Assembly (NCBI GenBank): GCA_029934875.1
Contig: JAOZLK010000080.1
Location: 4,523-11,087 of the forward strand
Source: Bacteroidales bacterium
Lineage (GTDB): Bacteria > Bacteroidota > Bacteroidia > Bacteroidales > GCA-2748055
Direction of reading: 5' to 3'
DNA: 6,565 bases
Part shown: piece after piece, positions 1 through 6,110 of the stretch
Layout of the letters: each line of letters begins with the position of its first letter
How positions within the stretch are numbered: position 1 is the first letter of the stretch
Notes under the pieces: model-generated
What the model was told of the DNA's origin: nothing
Databases searched by the model: none
The model's input: only the letters and a program-made list of their open reading frames with translations
Program-made: the position numbers and the translations under genes

Positions 1-1641
1 TACAGGCTCTTAAACCGCAGTAAGGGGCCCGCAATGTGGAGTCCGAGGGCTCAGTGCGACCGTACAGTCTTTACGCTGGAGTGGCGAAATGTTCTGGAGG
101 ATATTCCTCACCTGGAATTCTGGCAGGATAAGGTTAGCAGTTTGATTATCAAAGATACTGAGGTAAAGGGAGTTATAACCCTTATGGGTATTGAATTTAG
201 ATCGAAGAAGGTGATCCTCACTGCAGGAACCTTTATTAATGGTCTGATGCATGTTGGTGGAGTTAAGATGCAGGGTGGGCGTATGGGAGAACCACCGGCC
301 TTTGGAATCAGTGAGCAATTAAGTGAGCACGGATTCGAAGTTGGTCGAATGAAAACAGGTACTCCCGCCAGGCTTGACGGAAGAAGTATTGATTTTGATA
401 AGCTGCAGGAGCAGGCTGGAGAAACAGAAGGGAGAAAGTTTAGCTTTTTGAATTATGAAATAGATTATTCCTCCCACAGATCCTGCTATATAGCCTATAC
501 TAACCTGTCGGTTCATTCTGAGCTTGAGAAGGGCTTTGAAGAAAGCCCAATGTTTAACGGTACCATAGAAAGCATTGGTCCAAGGTACTGTCCGAGCATA
601 GAGGATAAGATCGTTACTTTTGCCGATAAGCAGCAACACCAGTTATTTCTCGAGCCTGAGGGCTTGACTACCGTGGAGTATTATATTAATGGTTTTTCTT
701 CCTCACTTCCCTGGGATGTGCAGTATAAGGCAATGCTGGAGATTGAAGGCCTGGAAAAAGTCAGGATGTTCAGACCTGGTTATGCCATAGAGTATGATTA
801 TTATCCTCCAACTCAATTACACCATACACTTGAGACCAAGAATTTAAGTAATCTGTATTTTGCAGGTCAGATAAACGGAACAACCGGTTATGAAGAGGCT
901 GCCGCACAGGGCCTCATGGCGGGAATAAATGCCAGCCTTAAGATTGAAGGTGATCAGGAATTTGTTCTAGGCCGTGACCAGGCTTACATCGGGGTGTTGA
1001 TTGATGATCTTGTGACAAAGGGAGTGGACGAGCCATACAGGATGTTTACTTCAAGGGCTGAATACAGAATCCTGCTCAGGCAGGATAATGCCGACGAGCG
1101 ACTTACAGAATTGAGCTCAGGTATTGGCTTGGCCAGGGAGGAGAGAATTGAGCTCTTGAATGAAAAAAGAGCTATGATTAATACAATGCTGGAAGCATTG
1201 AGAAGTATTAGTATATCACCTTCAGAAATAAATGCTTTCCTGGAGAAGGTGGGCACCTCGCCTTTACGTCAGAAATTAAAGCTCTATGAACTTGCAAAAA
1301 GGCCACAGGTTACTTTGAAGGATTTGATAGGCTTGGTTCCGAAATTGATGGAGATTTCTCAGCAGTGTGGGAAGAGGGCGGAAGAGGTTCTTGAGTCGGT
1401 TGAAATCACAATTAAATATGAAGGTTATATAAACCGGGAGAGACAGATGGCCGATAAGATAAAGCGGCTGGAGAAAATAAAGCTCGATGAGTCCTTCGAT
1501 TATGGGAAGCTAAAAAGTTTATCCACGGAGGCCAGACAAAAATTATCAAGGATCCAGCCTCGAAGTATTGGGCAGGCTTCGAGAATTTCCGGAGTATCAC
1601 CAAGTGATATTAGTGTGCTTTTAATTTACATGGGTAGATAG
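1..1641 (+). CDS. mnmG: tRNA uridine-5-carboxymethylaminomethyl modification enzyme MnmG (GidA), 5'-truncated by window edge
   Basis: The reading frame is open from base 1 and ends at TAG 1639-1641, giving 546 codons. Comparison with remembered E. coli MnmG suggests about 80 N-terminal residues, including the Rossmann GxGxxG, lie outside the window. The ATG at 34 is internal, because the upstream NRSKGPA is already conserved family sequence. MnmG is the FAD/NADH-dependent partner of MnmE; together they install the (carboxymethyl)aminomethyl group at C5 of wobble U34 in several tRNAs. Visible landmarks are GTPARLDGRSIDF, the PRYCPSIEDK block whose Cys (codon 589-591) corresponds to the catalytic Cys277 of E. 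coli, HQLFLEPEG, the C-terminal FAD-contact block FAGQINGTTGYEEAAAQG (from 859), YRMFTSRAEYR, and the C-terminal helical MnmE/tRNA-binding domain ending in SIGQASRISGVSPSDIS. No frameshift or missing key residue is seen. The gene is followed after 34 bp by apt and probably shares its transcript. Identity is very secure. Confidence 0.98.
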   Translation, partial: YRLLNRSKGPAMWSPRAQCDRTVFTLEWRNVLEDIPHLEFWQDKVSSLIIKDTEVKGVITLMGIEFRSKKVILTAGTFINGLMHVGGVKMQGGRMGEPPAFGISEQLSEHGFEVGRMKTGTPARLDGRSIDFDKLQEQAGETEGRKFSFLNYEIDYSSHRSCYIAYTNLSVHSELEKGFEESPMFNGTIESIGPRYCPSIEDKIVTFADKQQHQLFLEPEGLTTVEYYINGFSSSLPWDVQYKAMLEIEGLEKVRMFRPGYAIEYDYYPPTQLHHTLETKNLSNLYFAGQINGTTGYEEAAAQGLMAGINASLKIEGDQEFVLGRDQAYIGVLIDDLVTKGVDEPYRMFTSRAEYRILLRQDNADERLTELSSGIGLAREERIELLNEKRAMINTMLEALRSISISPSEINAFLEKVGTSPLRQKLKLYELAKRPQVTLKDLIGLVPKLMEISQQCGKRAEEVLESVEITIKYEGYINRERQMADKIKRLEKIKLDESFDYGKLKSLSTEARQKLSRIQPRSIGQASRISGVSPSDISVLLIYMGR

Positions 1642-1655
1642 TTCCACGTGGAACA
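1640..1655. other. parS: Candidate parS centromere site (ParB-binding palindrome)
   Basis: Bases 1641-1654 read GTTCCACGTGGAAC, a perfect 14-bp palindrome. With its flanks, AGTTCCACGTGGAACA, it matches the symmetric chromosomal parS form TGTTCCACGTGGAACA at 15 of 16 positions; the only deviation is the outermost left base. parS is bound by ParB, which spreads as a CTP-dependent clamp and directs segregation of the chromosome origin; sites usually cluster near oriC. The palindrome starts on the final G of the mnmG stop codon and otherwise sits in the 34-bp mnmG-apt gap. It is not followed by a U-run typical of a terminator, although a T-rich stretch occurs 11 bp later. The match is seen directly; ParB binding is inferred from the motif. 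Confidence 0.82.
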
Positions 1656-1675
1656 CTTCTTAAATTTTTTAAATA

Positions 1676-2230
1676 ATGAGTCGGGAAGAACAAGTTAATT
1701 ATCTTAAAGAAATCACTCGGTCCATTGTCGATTATCCTAAGGAAGGGATTATTTTTCGCGACCTGACTCCTGTTTTCCAGGACAAAAAAGGCATGGCCAT
1801 TTTAACTGATCTGCTTTCGGCCAGCATGCTCAATGAAATTAAGAGGGGAGATGTGAATAAAATGGTGGCCGTGGAATCAAGAGGTTTTATTCTAGCTGGA
1901 GCCGTTTCGGGAAAGATCGGTGGTGGTGTTGTACTTGTTCGAAAGCCTGGAAAGCTTCCGGCAAAAACCAGGTCTGTTTCATATCTCCTGGAATATGGGG
2001 AAGATGTCCTGGAGATTCACGAGGATGCCATTGTTCCGGGAGAGGAGGTTGTTGTGATAGATGATCTTTTAGCTACCGGGGGTACTGCCGAGGCAGCCTG
2101 TAAGTTGGTGGAATCTTTGGGGGGCCTTGTACGGAAAATTTTATTCCTTGTGGAGCTACCCGATCTGGGCGGAAGAAAAAGACTGTTAAAATATGATGTA
2201 GAAGCAATTTTTGCCTTTGAAGGGGAATAA
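1676..2230 (+). CDS. apt: Adenine phosphoribosyltransferase
   Basis: This 184-aa cytoplasmic enzyme converts adenine and PRPP to AMP and pyrophosphate in purine salvage. It is a type I phosphoribosyltransferase. The PRPP-binding signature VVVIDDLLATGGT is at residues 125-137, with the two acidic residues at 129-130 and the glycine pair before Thr. Other family landmarks are the N-terminal DYPKEGIIFRDLTP (19-32) that caps the purine site, VESRGF (66-71), VLVRKPGKLPAKT (86-98) and LEYGEDVLEIHEDAI (105-119). Length fits the family (about 170-185 aa). ATG 1676 is chosen because the protein then begins at the expected distance from the DYPKxGIxFRD motif. No Shine-Dalgarno is present; the leader is AT-rich (TTAAATTTTTTAAATA). 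It lies 34 bp after mnmG, with the parS-like palindrome between them. No separate promoter is obvious, so read-through from mnmG is likely. Confidence 0.97.
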   Translation: MSREEQVNYLKEITRSIVDYPKEGIIFRDLTPVFQDKKGMAILTDLLSASMLNEIKRGDVNKMVAVESRGFILAGAVSGKIGGGVVLVRKPGKLPAKTRSVSYLLEYGEDVLEIHEDAIVPGEEVVVIDDLLATGGTAEAACKLVESLGGLVRKILFLVELPDLGGRKRLLKYDVEAIFAFEGE

Positions 2231-2300
2231 TTCTTCTACTTGCATGCATTTTCTTTTATGGGTCTTTAGCTTTTTGGTCCCACGAATCAAATGAATCCGA

Positions 2301-2355
2301 GCGCTTTAGAACCAATTTTATCCATTCTTTTGACATTTTAAGCCCTTTAGAATCC
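2301..2355. repeat. Pair of short direct repeats in the apt-uvrC intergenic region
   Basis: GCGCTTTAGAACC (2301-2313) and GCCCTTTAGAATCC (2342-2355) share GC(G/C)CTTTAGAA. They are spaced 41 bp start to start, close to four helical turns. They sit in the 185-bp gap between apt (ends 2230) and uvrC (starts 2416). The gap otherwise holds no recognisable gene, RNA, hairpin terminator or perfect TAnnTTTG box. A further CTTTAG occurs at 2264-2269. The repeats could be a regulator site upstream of uvrC, or chance in AT-rich sequence; a role is not shown. Confidence 0.3.
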
Positions 2356-2415
2356 CATATTTAGTATGTTAGTGGTATATGGCTTATAAATAAAGCTAAG
2401 TGACACAGTATAAAA

Positions 2416-4218
2416 ATGCAAAAACACCTGCTTGATACACAATTGAAATCCTTACCAGAGGATCCGGGAGTTTATCAGTTTTTTGATAGCAAGGATGAGA
2501 TTATTTATATAGGGAAAGCAAAAAATCTTAAGAAGAGGGTTTCCTCGTATTTCGGCAGAGTGAATTATGATTCTTTTAAGGTGAAGGTTCTGGTTGATCG
2601 CATTGTTGATTTGAAGTGGATTGTCGTTGAAAGTGAATCGGATGCTTTGCTATTAGAGAATAACCTTATTAAAAAGCATCAGCCCAGGTATAATATTTTG
2701 CTTAAGGATGATAAAACCTTTCCCTGGATCTGTATTAAAAACGAGCCCTTCCCCAGGATTTTTGCAACACGGACTGTTTTAAATGATGGCTCCCGTTATT
2801 ATGGGCCCTATACTTCTGCCTATGCGGTAAAAGTTTTATTGAGTCTTATTCGGCAGATTTATCAATTGAGGAATTGCAAACTTGCTCTTTCGGACGAAAG
2901 TATTGCTCAGGCAAAATATAAGGTTTGCCTGGAATATCATCTGGGCAATTGCAAAGCTCCCTGTGTTGGAAAACAGGATGGGGCATCTTACGATGAAAGC
3001 ATTGAGCAGATCAAAGCAATTATTGGCGGTAAGCTGAATGAAGTTATTGTATATCTGCGTGGGGAGATGAATAAGCATGCTGATGCATATCGCTATGAAG
3101 AAGCCAATTCGTTTAAGGAAAAAATCAAGATTCTTTCCCGTTACCAGGCAAAATCTACCATTGTAAATCCTGCGATACACAATGTTGATGTGTTCAGTAT
3201 TGTGAGTGATGAGAAAGAGGCCTATGTCAATTTTCTGAAAGTAGTGAAGGGGGCTGTAATTCAGGCGCACACTGTTGAGTTAAAAAAGAAGCTGGATGAA
3301 GAGGATGAGGATCTTCTATCCTTTGTAATTGCCGATTTGCGCCAGCGTATTGAAAGTGATGCCAAAGAGATTATTACTCCCTTTGATGTAAATCATTTAT
3401 TTCCTGATAACAAAATTACGGTTCCAAAGCGTGGGGAAAAGAGGAAACTTTTGGATTTATCCGAGCGAAATGCTAAGAGTTTTAGAATGGAGAAAAAGAA
3501 ACGCCAGATTGCCTTAAAGGGCCAGACCTCCTCGCAACGTATTCTTTCAAGCTTACAGTTGGATCTGCGATTGTCTGAGCTGCCAATGCATATCGAGTGT
3601 TTTGATAATAGTAATTTCCAGGGATCTAATCCAGTGGCCGCCTGTGTTGTTTTCAAGAATGCTAAACCGTCAAAAAAGGAATATCGTCACTATCATATAA
3701 AAGGAGTCAAGGGGGCAGATGACTTTGCTTCGATGGAGGAGGTAGTATATCGGAGGTACAAACGACTAATGGAGGAGGGATCTTCAATCCCCCAACTTAT
3801 CGTAGTTGATGGTGGAAAGGGACAGTTAAGTGCTGCTCTAAAAAGTCTGGAACGACTCGAATTGAGGGGAAGCATTGCCATCATTGGGATTGCAAAAAAA
3901 CTAGAGGAAATATTTTTCCCAGGCGACTCTGTTCCGCTTTACATTGATAAAAGTTCAGAATCTCTAAAGCTCATTCAAAACCTCAGGAATGAAGCCCATA
4001 GGTTTGGTATCAATTTTCACAGACAATTAAGATCTGGTAAGATGTTAAAGTCGGCCCTGGAAGGGATACAGGGACTTGGGGACAAGTCCATAGAGCGTTT
4101 GTTTAAGAAATTCAAATCCATGGAAGGTATTTGCTCGGCAACTGAAGAGGATTTGGCTTCCGAAATAGGTAAGGCAAGAGCCCGTCTTATTAGAGAAAAT
4201 TTTGCAAAGACGGAATAA
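2416..4218 (+). CDS. uvrC: UvrABC system protein C (excinuclease subunit UvrC)
   Basis: UvrC (600 aa, full length against about 600-610 in the family) makes the dual incisions 3' and 5' of DNA lesions once UvrA/UvrB have loaded. The N-terminal GIY-YIG nuclease (about 15-92) shows GVY (18-20), YIG (31-33), the conserved Lys34 and Arg41, and Glu81 in ALLLENNLIKKHQPRYN. Four cysteines at 154, 171, 179 and 183 occupy the positions of the Cys cluster known to bind Fe-S in UvrC. A UVR helical hairpin for UvrB contact lies at about 205-240. The C-terminal RNase H-like nuclease carries ECFDNSNFQG (Asp397), GADDFASM (435-436), VVDGGKGQ (Asp465) and EAHRFGINFHR (His528, His535). Tandem helix-hairpin-helix motifs follow (548-597, ALEGIQGLGDKS). 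ATG 2416 places GVY at the usual distance from the N terminus. There is no Shine-Dalgarno. The stop lies 4 bp from the stop of the convergent prenyltransferase gene. Confidence 0.98.
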   Translation: MQKHLLDTQLKSLPEDPGVYQFFDSKDEIIYIGKAKNLKKRVSSYFGRVNYDSFKVKVLVDRIVDLKWIVVESESDALLLENNLIKKHQPRYNILLKDDKTFPWICIKNEPFPRIFATRTVLNDGSRYYGPYTSAYAVKVLLSLIRQIYQLRNCKLALSDESIAQAKYKVCLEYHLGNCKAPCVGKQDGASYDESIEQIKAIIGGKLNEVIVYLRGEMNKHADAYRYEEANSFKEKIKILSRYQAKSTIVNPAIHNVDVFSIVSDEKEAYVNFLKVVKGAVIQAHTVELKKKLDEEDEDLLSFVIADLRQRIESDAKEIITPFDVNHLFPDNKITVPKRGEKRKLLDLSERNAKSFRMEKKKRQIALKGQTSSQRILSSLQLDLRLSELPMHIECFDNSNFQGSNPVAACVVFKNAKPSKKEYRHYHIKGVKGADDFASMEEVVYRRYKRLMEEGSSIPQLIVVDGGKGQLSAALKSLERLELRGSIAIIGIAKKLEEIFFPGDSVPLYIDKSSESLKLIQNLRNEAHRFGINFHRQLRSGKMLKSALEGIQGLGDKSIERLFKKFKSMEGICSATEEDLASEIGKARARLIRENFAKTE

Positions 4219-4222
4219 GCTA

Positions 4223-5197
4223 CTATTTTTTCCTGGCAACGGTATATTCAACCAGATCCTTTAATGATTTTCTTGCAGGAGTGTCAGGAAAGGAATCTAG
4301 TGTTTCGATTGCCTTCTGTTTGAATTCATGCATCTTTTCACTGGCATATTCGAGCCCTCCGTTTTCCTTAACAAAGCGAATTACCTCCTTAACCACCTCT
4401 TGACTTTTGTTTCCCTTGTTGATTTTTCGGATTATAGCCTTGCTTTGGCGTCTTTCGGACTGGTTCAGGGCATAGATGAGCGGCAGGGTGAACTTCTTCT
4501 CTTTAATATCATTCCCGGCAGGCTTTCCTATCAGGCCATTGTCCTGATAATCAAACAGATCGTCCTTTATTTGAAAGGCCATTCCTATGTTAATACCCAT
4601 TTCATAAGCCTTATCAACGATTTCCTGACTGGCTCCCGATGCTCTGGCTCCGCTGGAGGTGCAGGAGGCAATAAGGGTGGCTGTTTTTTTCTGGATTACC
4701 TCGTAATAGGTCTCTATGTCGATGTTCAGACTTCTGGATTTCTGAAGTTGCAGGAGCTCACCTTCACTCATTTCCCGCGAAGCATTGGAAACAATTTCAA
4801 GCAGGTCATACTCCTTTTCCTGTACGGCGAGTATGAGCCCTTTTGCCAGAAGGAAGTCTCCAAGTAATACAGCAATTTTTGATTTCCAGATTGCTTTTAC
4901 AGAAAAGGCACCTCTTCTTTCGTTTGAGTCATCCACTACATCGTCATGTACCAGTGTGGCTGTATGCATCAGTTCAATCAGTGAGGCTGCTGTGTAGCTG
5001 GAAGGTGTAATATCGCCTGTCAATTTGGATGTCAGAAAGACAAAGAGTGGTCGCATCTGCTTCCCTTTTCTTTTCAGAATATAGGCAGTTACCAGGTTGA
5101 CAAGTGGGATATTGCTGGAAATGGAGTTCTTGAATCGCTTATTGAATTCTTTCATTTCCAGCCTGACAGGCTCGCGAATGTCCTCAAGTTTGATCAT
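4223..5197 (-). CDS. Polyprenyl (octaprenyl-like) diphosphate synthase, trans-isoprenyl diphosphate synthase family
   Basis: This 324-aa all-helical prenyltransferase adds isopentenyl diphosphate units in trans to an allylic diphosphate, most probably making the side chain of menaquinone. GKQMRP (45-50) binds the IPP diphosphate. The first aspartate-rich motif is in LVHDDVVDD (82-90; D85, D86, D89) and is followed by RR (94-95). GDFLLAKG is at 113-120. The second aspartate-rich motif is KDDLFDY (211-217; D212, D213, D216), with KPAGNDIKEKKFTLPLI after it. Small residues Ala80 and Thr81 before the first Asp motif, within HTATLVHDD as in IspB, suggest a long product rather than C15 or C20. Exact chain length cannot be read, so no symbol is assigned; IspB- or HepT-like names are possible. 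ATG at 5197-5195 is supported by a promoter box 20 bp upstream. The gene is convergent with uvrC and divergent from the arsR-type gene. Confidence 0.95.
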   Translation of the reverse strand: MIKLEDIREPVRLEMKEFNKRFKNSISSNIPLVNLVTAYILKRKGKQMRPLFVFLTSKLTGDITPSSYTAASLIELMHTATLVHDDVVDDSNERRGAFSVKAIWKSKIAVLLGDFLLAKGLILAVQEKEYDLLEIVSNASREMSEGELLQLQKSRSLNIDIETYYEVIQKKTATLIASCTSSGARASGASQEIVDKAYEMGINIGMAFQIKDDLFDYQDNGLIGKPAGNDIKEKKFTLPLIYALNQSERRQSKAIIRKINKGNKSQEVVKEVIRFVKENGGLEYASEKMHEFKQKAIETLDSFPDTPARKSLKDLVEYTVARKK

Positions 5198-5216
5198 CTG
5201 TTCTGGAAGGAATGTT

Positions 5217-5224
5217 CAAAGGTA
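5217..5224 (-). promoter_or_regulatory. Predicted Bacteroidota-type -7 promoter box for the polyprenyl synthase gene
   Basis: The minus strand reads TACCTTTG here, a perfect match to the Bacteroidota -7 consensus TAnnTTTG. It ends 19 bp before the ATG at 5197. Transcription would start near 5211, leaving a short leader of roughly 14 nt. No clear TTTG -33 element is visible at the expected 19-21 bp upstream. Box and location are seen; promoter activity is inferred. Confidence 0.6.
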
Positions 5225-5272
5225 GAAAAATAAGCGAATTCGACGCCGGCATAAGAACATATTAAAAACCTT

Positions 5273-5288
5273 AAATATGACTATATTT
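5273..5288. promoter_or_regulatory. Candidate operator: AT-rich inverted repeat over the -7 box of the arsR-type gene
   Basis: AAATAT-GACT-ATATTT is a perfect 6-bp inverted repeat with a 4-bp spacer. Its right arm lies inside the TATATTTG promoter box at 5282-5289. ArsR/SmtB-type repressors commonly autoregulate from AT-rich inverted repeats overlapping their own promoter, and the next gene encodes such a protein. The repeat is seen; its use as operator is inferred, and short AT palindromes can arise by chance. Confidence 0.42.
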
Positions 5289-5289
5289 G
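5282..5289 (+). promoter_or_regulatory. Predicted Bacteroidota-type -7 promoter box for arsR-type/queD/polA
   Basis: TATATTTG is a perfect match to TAnnTTTG. It would start transcription near 5295, about 35 nt before the ATG at 5332. No good TTTG -33 element is seen around 5257-5262. This box also decides the start of the downstream gene: an in-frame TTG at 5287-5289 lies inside the promoter element and would be upstream of the transcript, so it cannot be the start. Confidence 0.6.
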
Positions 5290-5331
5290 CATAAATCTTA
5301 TAATTATTTTAGTTTTTCTCAGATTGTACCC

Positions 5332-5634
5332 ATGGAGTTTACCGATTTAAAACCCGAAGAAATTATAAGAGCGGCCAACATGCTTAAGGCCATCTCACAC
5401 CCCATGCGATTGGCCATATTAGGATACCTTAGCGATGGTAATAAGTTAAATGTAACCGAGATTCATGAGCTGCTTGGGATTGAGCAATCGAGTGCTTCAC
5501 ATCACCTTGGCATTCTTAAGGACAAGGGCATCCTGGCATCAGAAAGGCAGGGAAAGAATACACATTATTACCTAAAAAGAAAAAACCTGAGCCAATTGGT
5601 CAGCTGTATCAGCCAGTGCGCCTGTACCGACTAA
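5332..5634 (+). CDS. ArsR/SmtB-family winged helix-turn-helix transcriptional regulator
   Basis: A 100-aa dimeric-type DNA-binding protein. Family signature LKAISHPMRLAILGYL is at 18-33. The helix-turn-helix runs about 40-67 with recognition helix SSASHHLGILKDKG. The beta-wing is SERQGKNTHYYL (70-81). The classical alpha-3 metal site (ELCVCDL type) is absent; the equivalent segment is VTEIHELLGI. The C-terminal tail instead ends SCISQCACTD, with Cys92, Cys96 and Cys98 the only cysteines in the protein. These might bind a metal or sense thiol/redox state, by analogy with family members that use C-terminal ligands, but the inducer is unknown. ATG 5332 is chosen over the in-frame TTG at 5287, which sits inside the predicted promoter. 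The gene ends in TAATAA, 14 bp before queD. It probably represses its own operon through the inverted repeat at 5273-5288. Confidence 0.9.
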   Translation: MEFTDLKPEEIIRAANMLKAISHPMRLAILGYLSDGNKLNVTEIHELLGIEQSSASHHLGILKDKGILASERQGKNTHYYLKRKNLSQLVSCISQCACTD

Positions 5635-5648
5635 TAACTGTAAGATAT

Positions 5649-6098
5649 ATGGGTAAGATAAGGGTTACAAAAGAGTTTAGTTTTGAGATGGCCCATGCAT
5701 TGTGGAATTATGATGGAGCATGCAGAAATATCCATGGCCACTCATACAGGTTATTTGTTACCATCAAAGGCACTCCTGTTTCTGATCCTGAGGACCCCAA
5801 ATTTGGCATGGTCCTGGATTTTAAGGATTTAAAGCTTTTGGTAAAGGAACCCATTGTCGATTTTTTTGATCACTCACTGGTCTTGTACCAGGGTGCAGAA
5901 GGGGAGACCCTCTCCCAGTTAAGAAGCATGTACGAAAAGGTTTATCTATTTGATTTTCAGCCTACTTGTGAAAATCTTCTGCTCTATATAGTAGATAAGA
6001 TCCGAAACTATTTGCCCTCATCCCTGGAACTCCATTCTGTAAAACTATATGAAACGGCCACCAGCTATGGTGAGTGGTGTTCGGATGATAACCATTAA
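5649..6098 (+). CDS. queD: 6-carboxy-5,6,7,8-tetrahydropterin synthase (QueD / 6-pyruvoyl-tetrahydropterin synthase family)
   Basis: This 149-aa cytoplasmic zinc enzyme of the tunnelling-fold family most likely converts 7,8-dihydroneopterin triphosphate to 6-carboxytetrahydropterin, the second step towards preQ0 and queuosine. Zinc ligands are His16 (FEMAHAL), His29 and His31 (NIHGHSY). The catalytic Cys25 stands in the Cx3HGH spacing typical of QueD. Asp74-His75 (FFDHSL) and Glu135 (LYETATSYGEW) complete the active site. Between DHSL and the PTCENL block (105-110) is a segment of about 27 residues, longer than in E. coli QueD; this makes the protein about 149 rather than about 120 aa. ATG 5649 is preferred to an in-frame GTG at 5616 that would overlap the arsR-type gene, because family homology starts at RVTKEFSFEMAH. 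It ends in TAATAA, 12 bp before polA. A pterin role other than queuosine cannot be excluded, as queC/queE/folE are not in the window. Confidence 0.9.
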   Translation: MGKIRVTKEFSFEMAHALWNYDGACRNIHGHSYRLFVTIKGTPVSDPEDPKFGMVLDFKDLKLLVKEPIVDFFDHSLVLYQGAEGETLSQLRSMYEKVYLFDFQPTCENLLLYIVDKIRNYLPSSLELHSVKLYETATSYGEWCSDDNH

Positions 6099-6110
6099 TA
6101 AGAAAGCGGA

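Noticed and set aside
34..36. ATG at 34 as the start of mnmG
   Set aside because: The same frame is open back to base 1 and encodes conserved MnmG sequence (LLNRSKGPA), so the gene begins before the window.
319..639. 106-aa minus-strand open frame inside mnmG
   Set aside because: Lies opposite strongly conserved MnmG motifs and its translation resembles no family I know.
1641..1668. Reading the CACGTG palindrome plus T-run as an intrinsic terminator of mnmG
   Set aside because: The palindrome has no loop, the T-run starts 10 bp later rather than directly after the stem, and the exact parS match explains the sequence better.
2260..2281. Possible terminator after apt (GGGTC ... GTCCC)
   Set aside because: The arms contain a central T-T mismatch, the stem would be very short and no T-tract follows the right arm.
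2330..2335. TTGACA as a sigma-70 -35 box for uvrC
   Set aside because: No matching -10 hexamer at 16-18 bp and no TAnnTTTG at the Bacteroidota spacing; the host appears to be Bacteroidota, where TTGACA is not the usual element.
2836..3270. 144-aa minus-strand open frame inside uvrC
   Set aside because: Shadow of the uvrC coding sequence; no start context, domain or independent evidence.
4328..4867. 179-aa plus-strand open frame
   Set aside because: It is antisense to the polyprenyl synthase, which has full catalytic motifs; the plus-strand translation shows no recognisable domain.
5287..5331. 15-codon N-terminal extension of the arsR-type gene from TTG 5287
   Set aside because: The TTG is the end of the predicted -7 promoter box, the extension has no family similarity, and ATG 5332 gives a typical 100-aa ArsR protein.
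5616..5648. GTG 5616 as start of queD
   Set aside because: It would overlap the end of the regulator gene and add residues not expected in the family; ATG 5649 starts directly at the conserved N-terminal strand.
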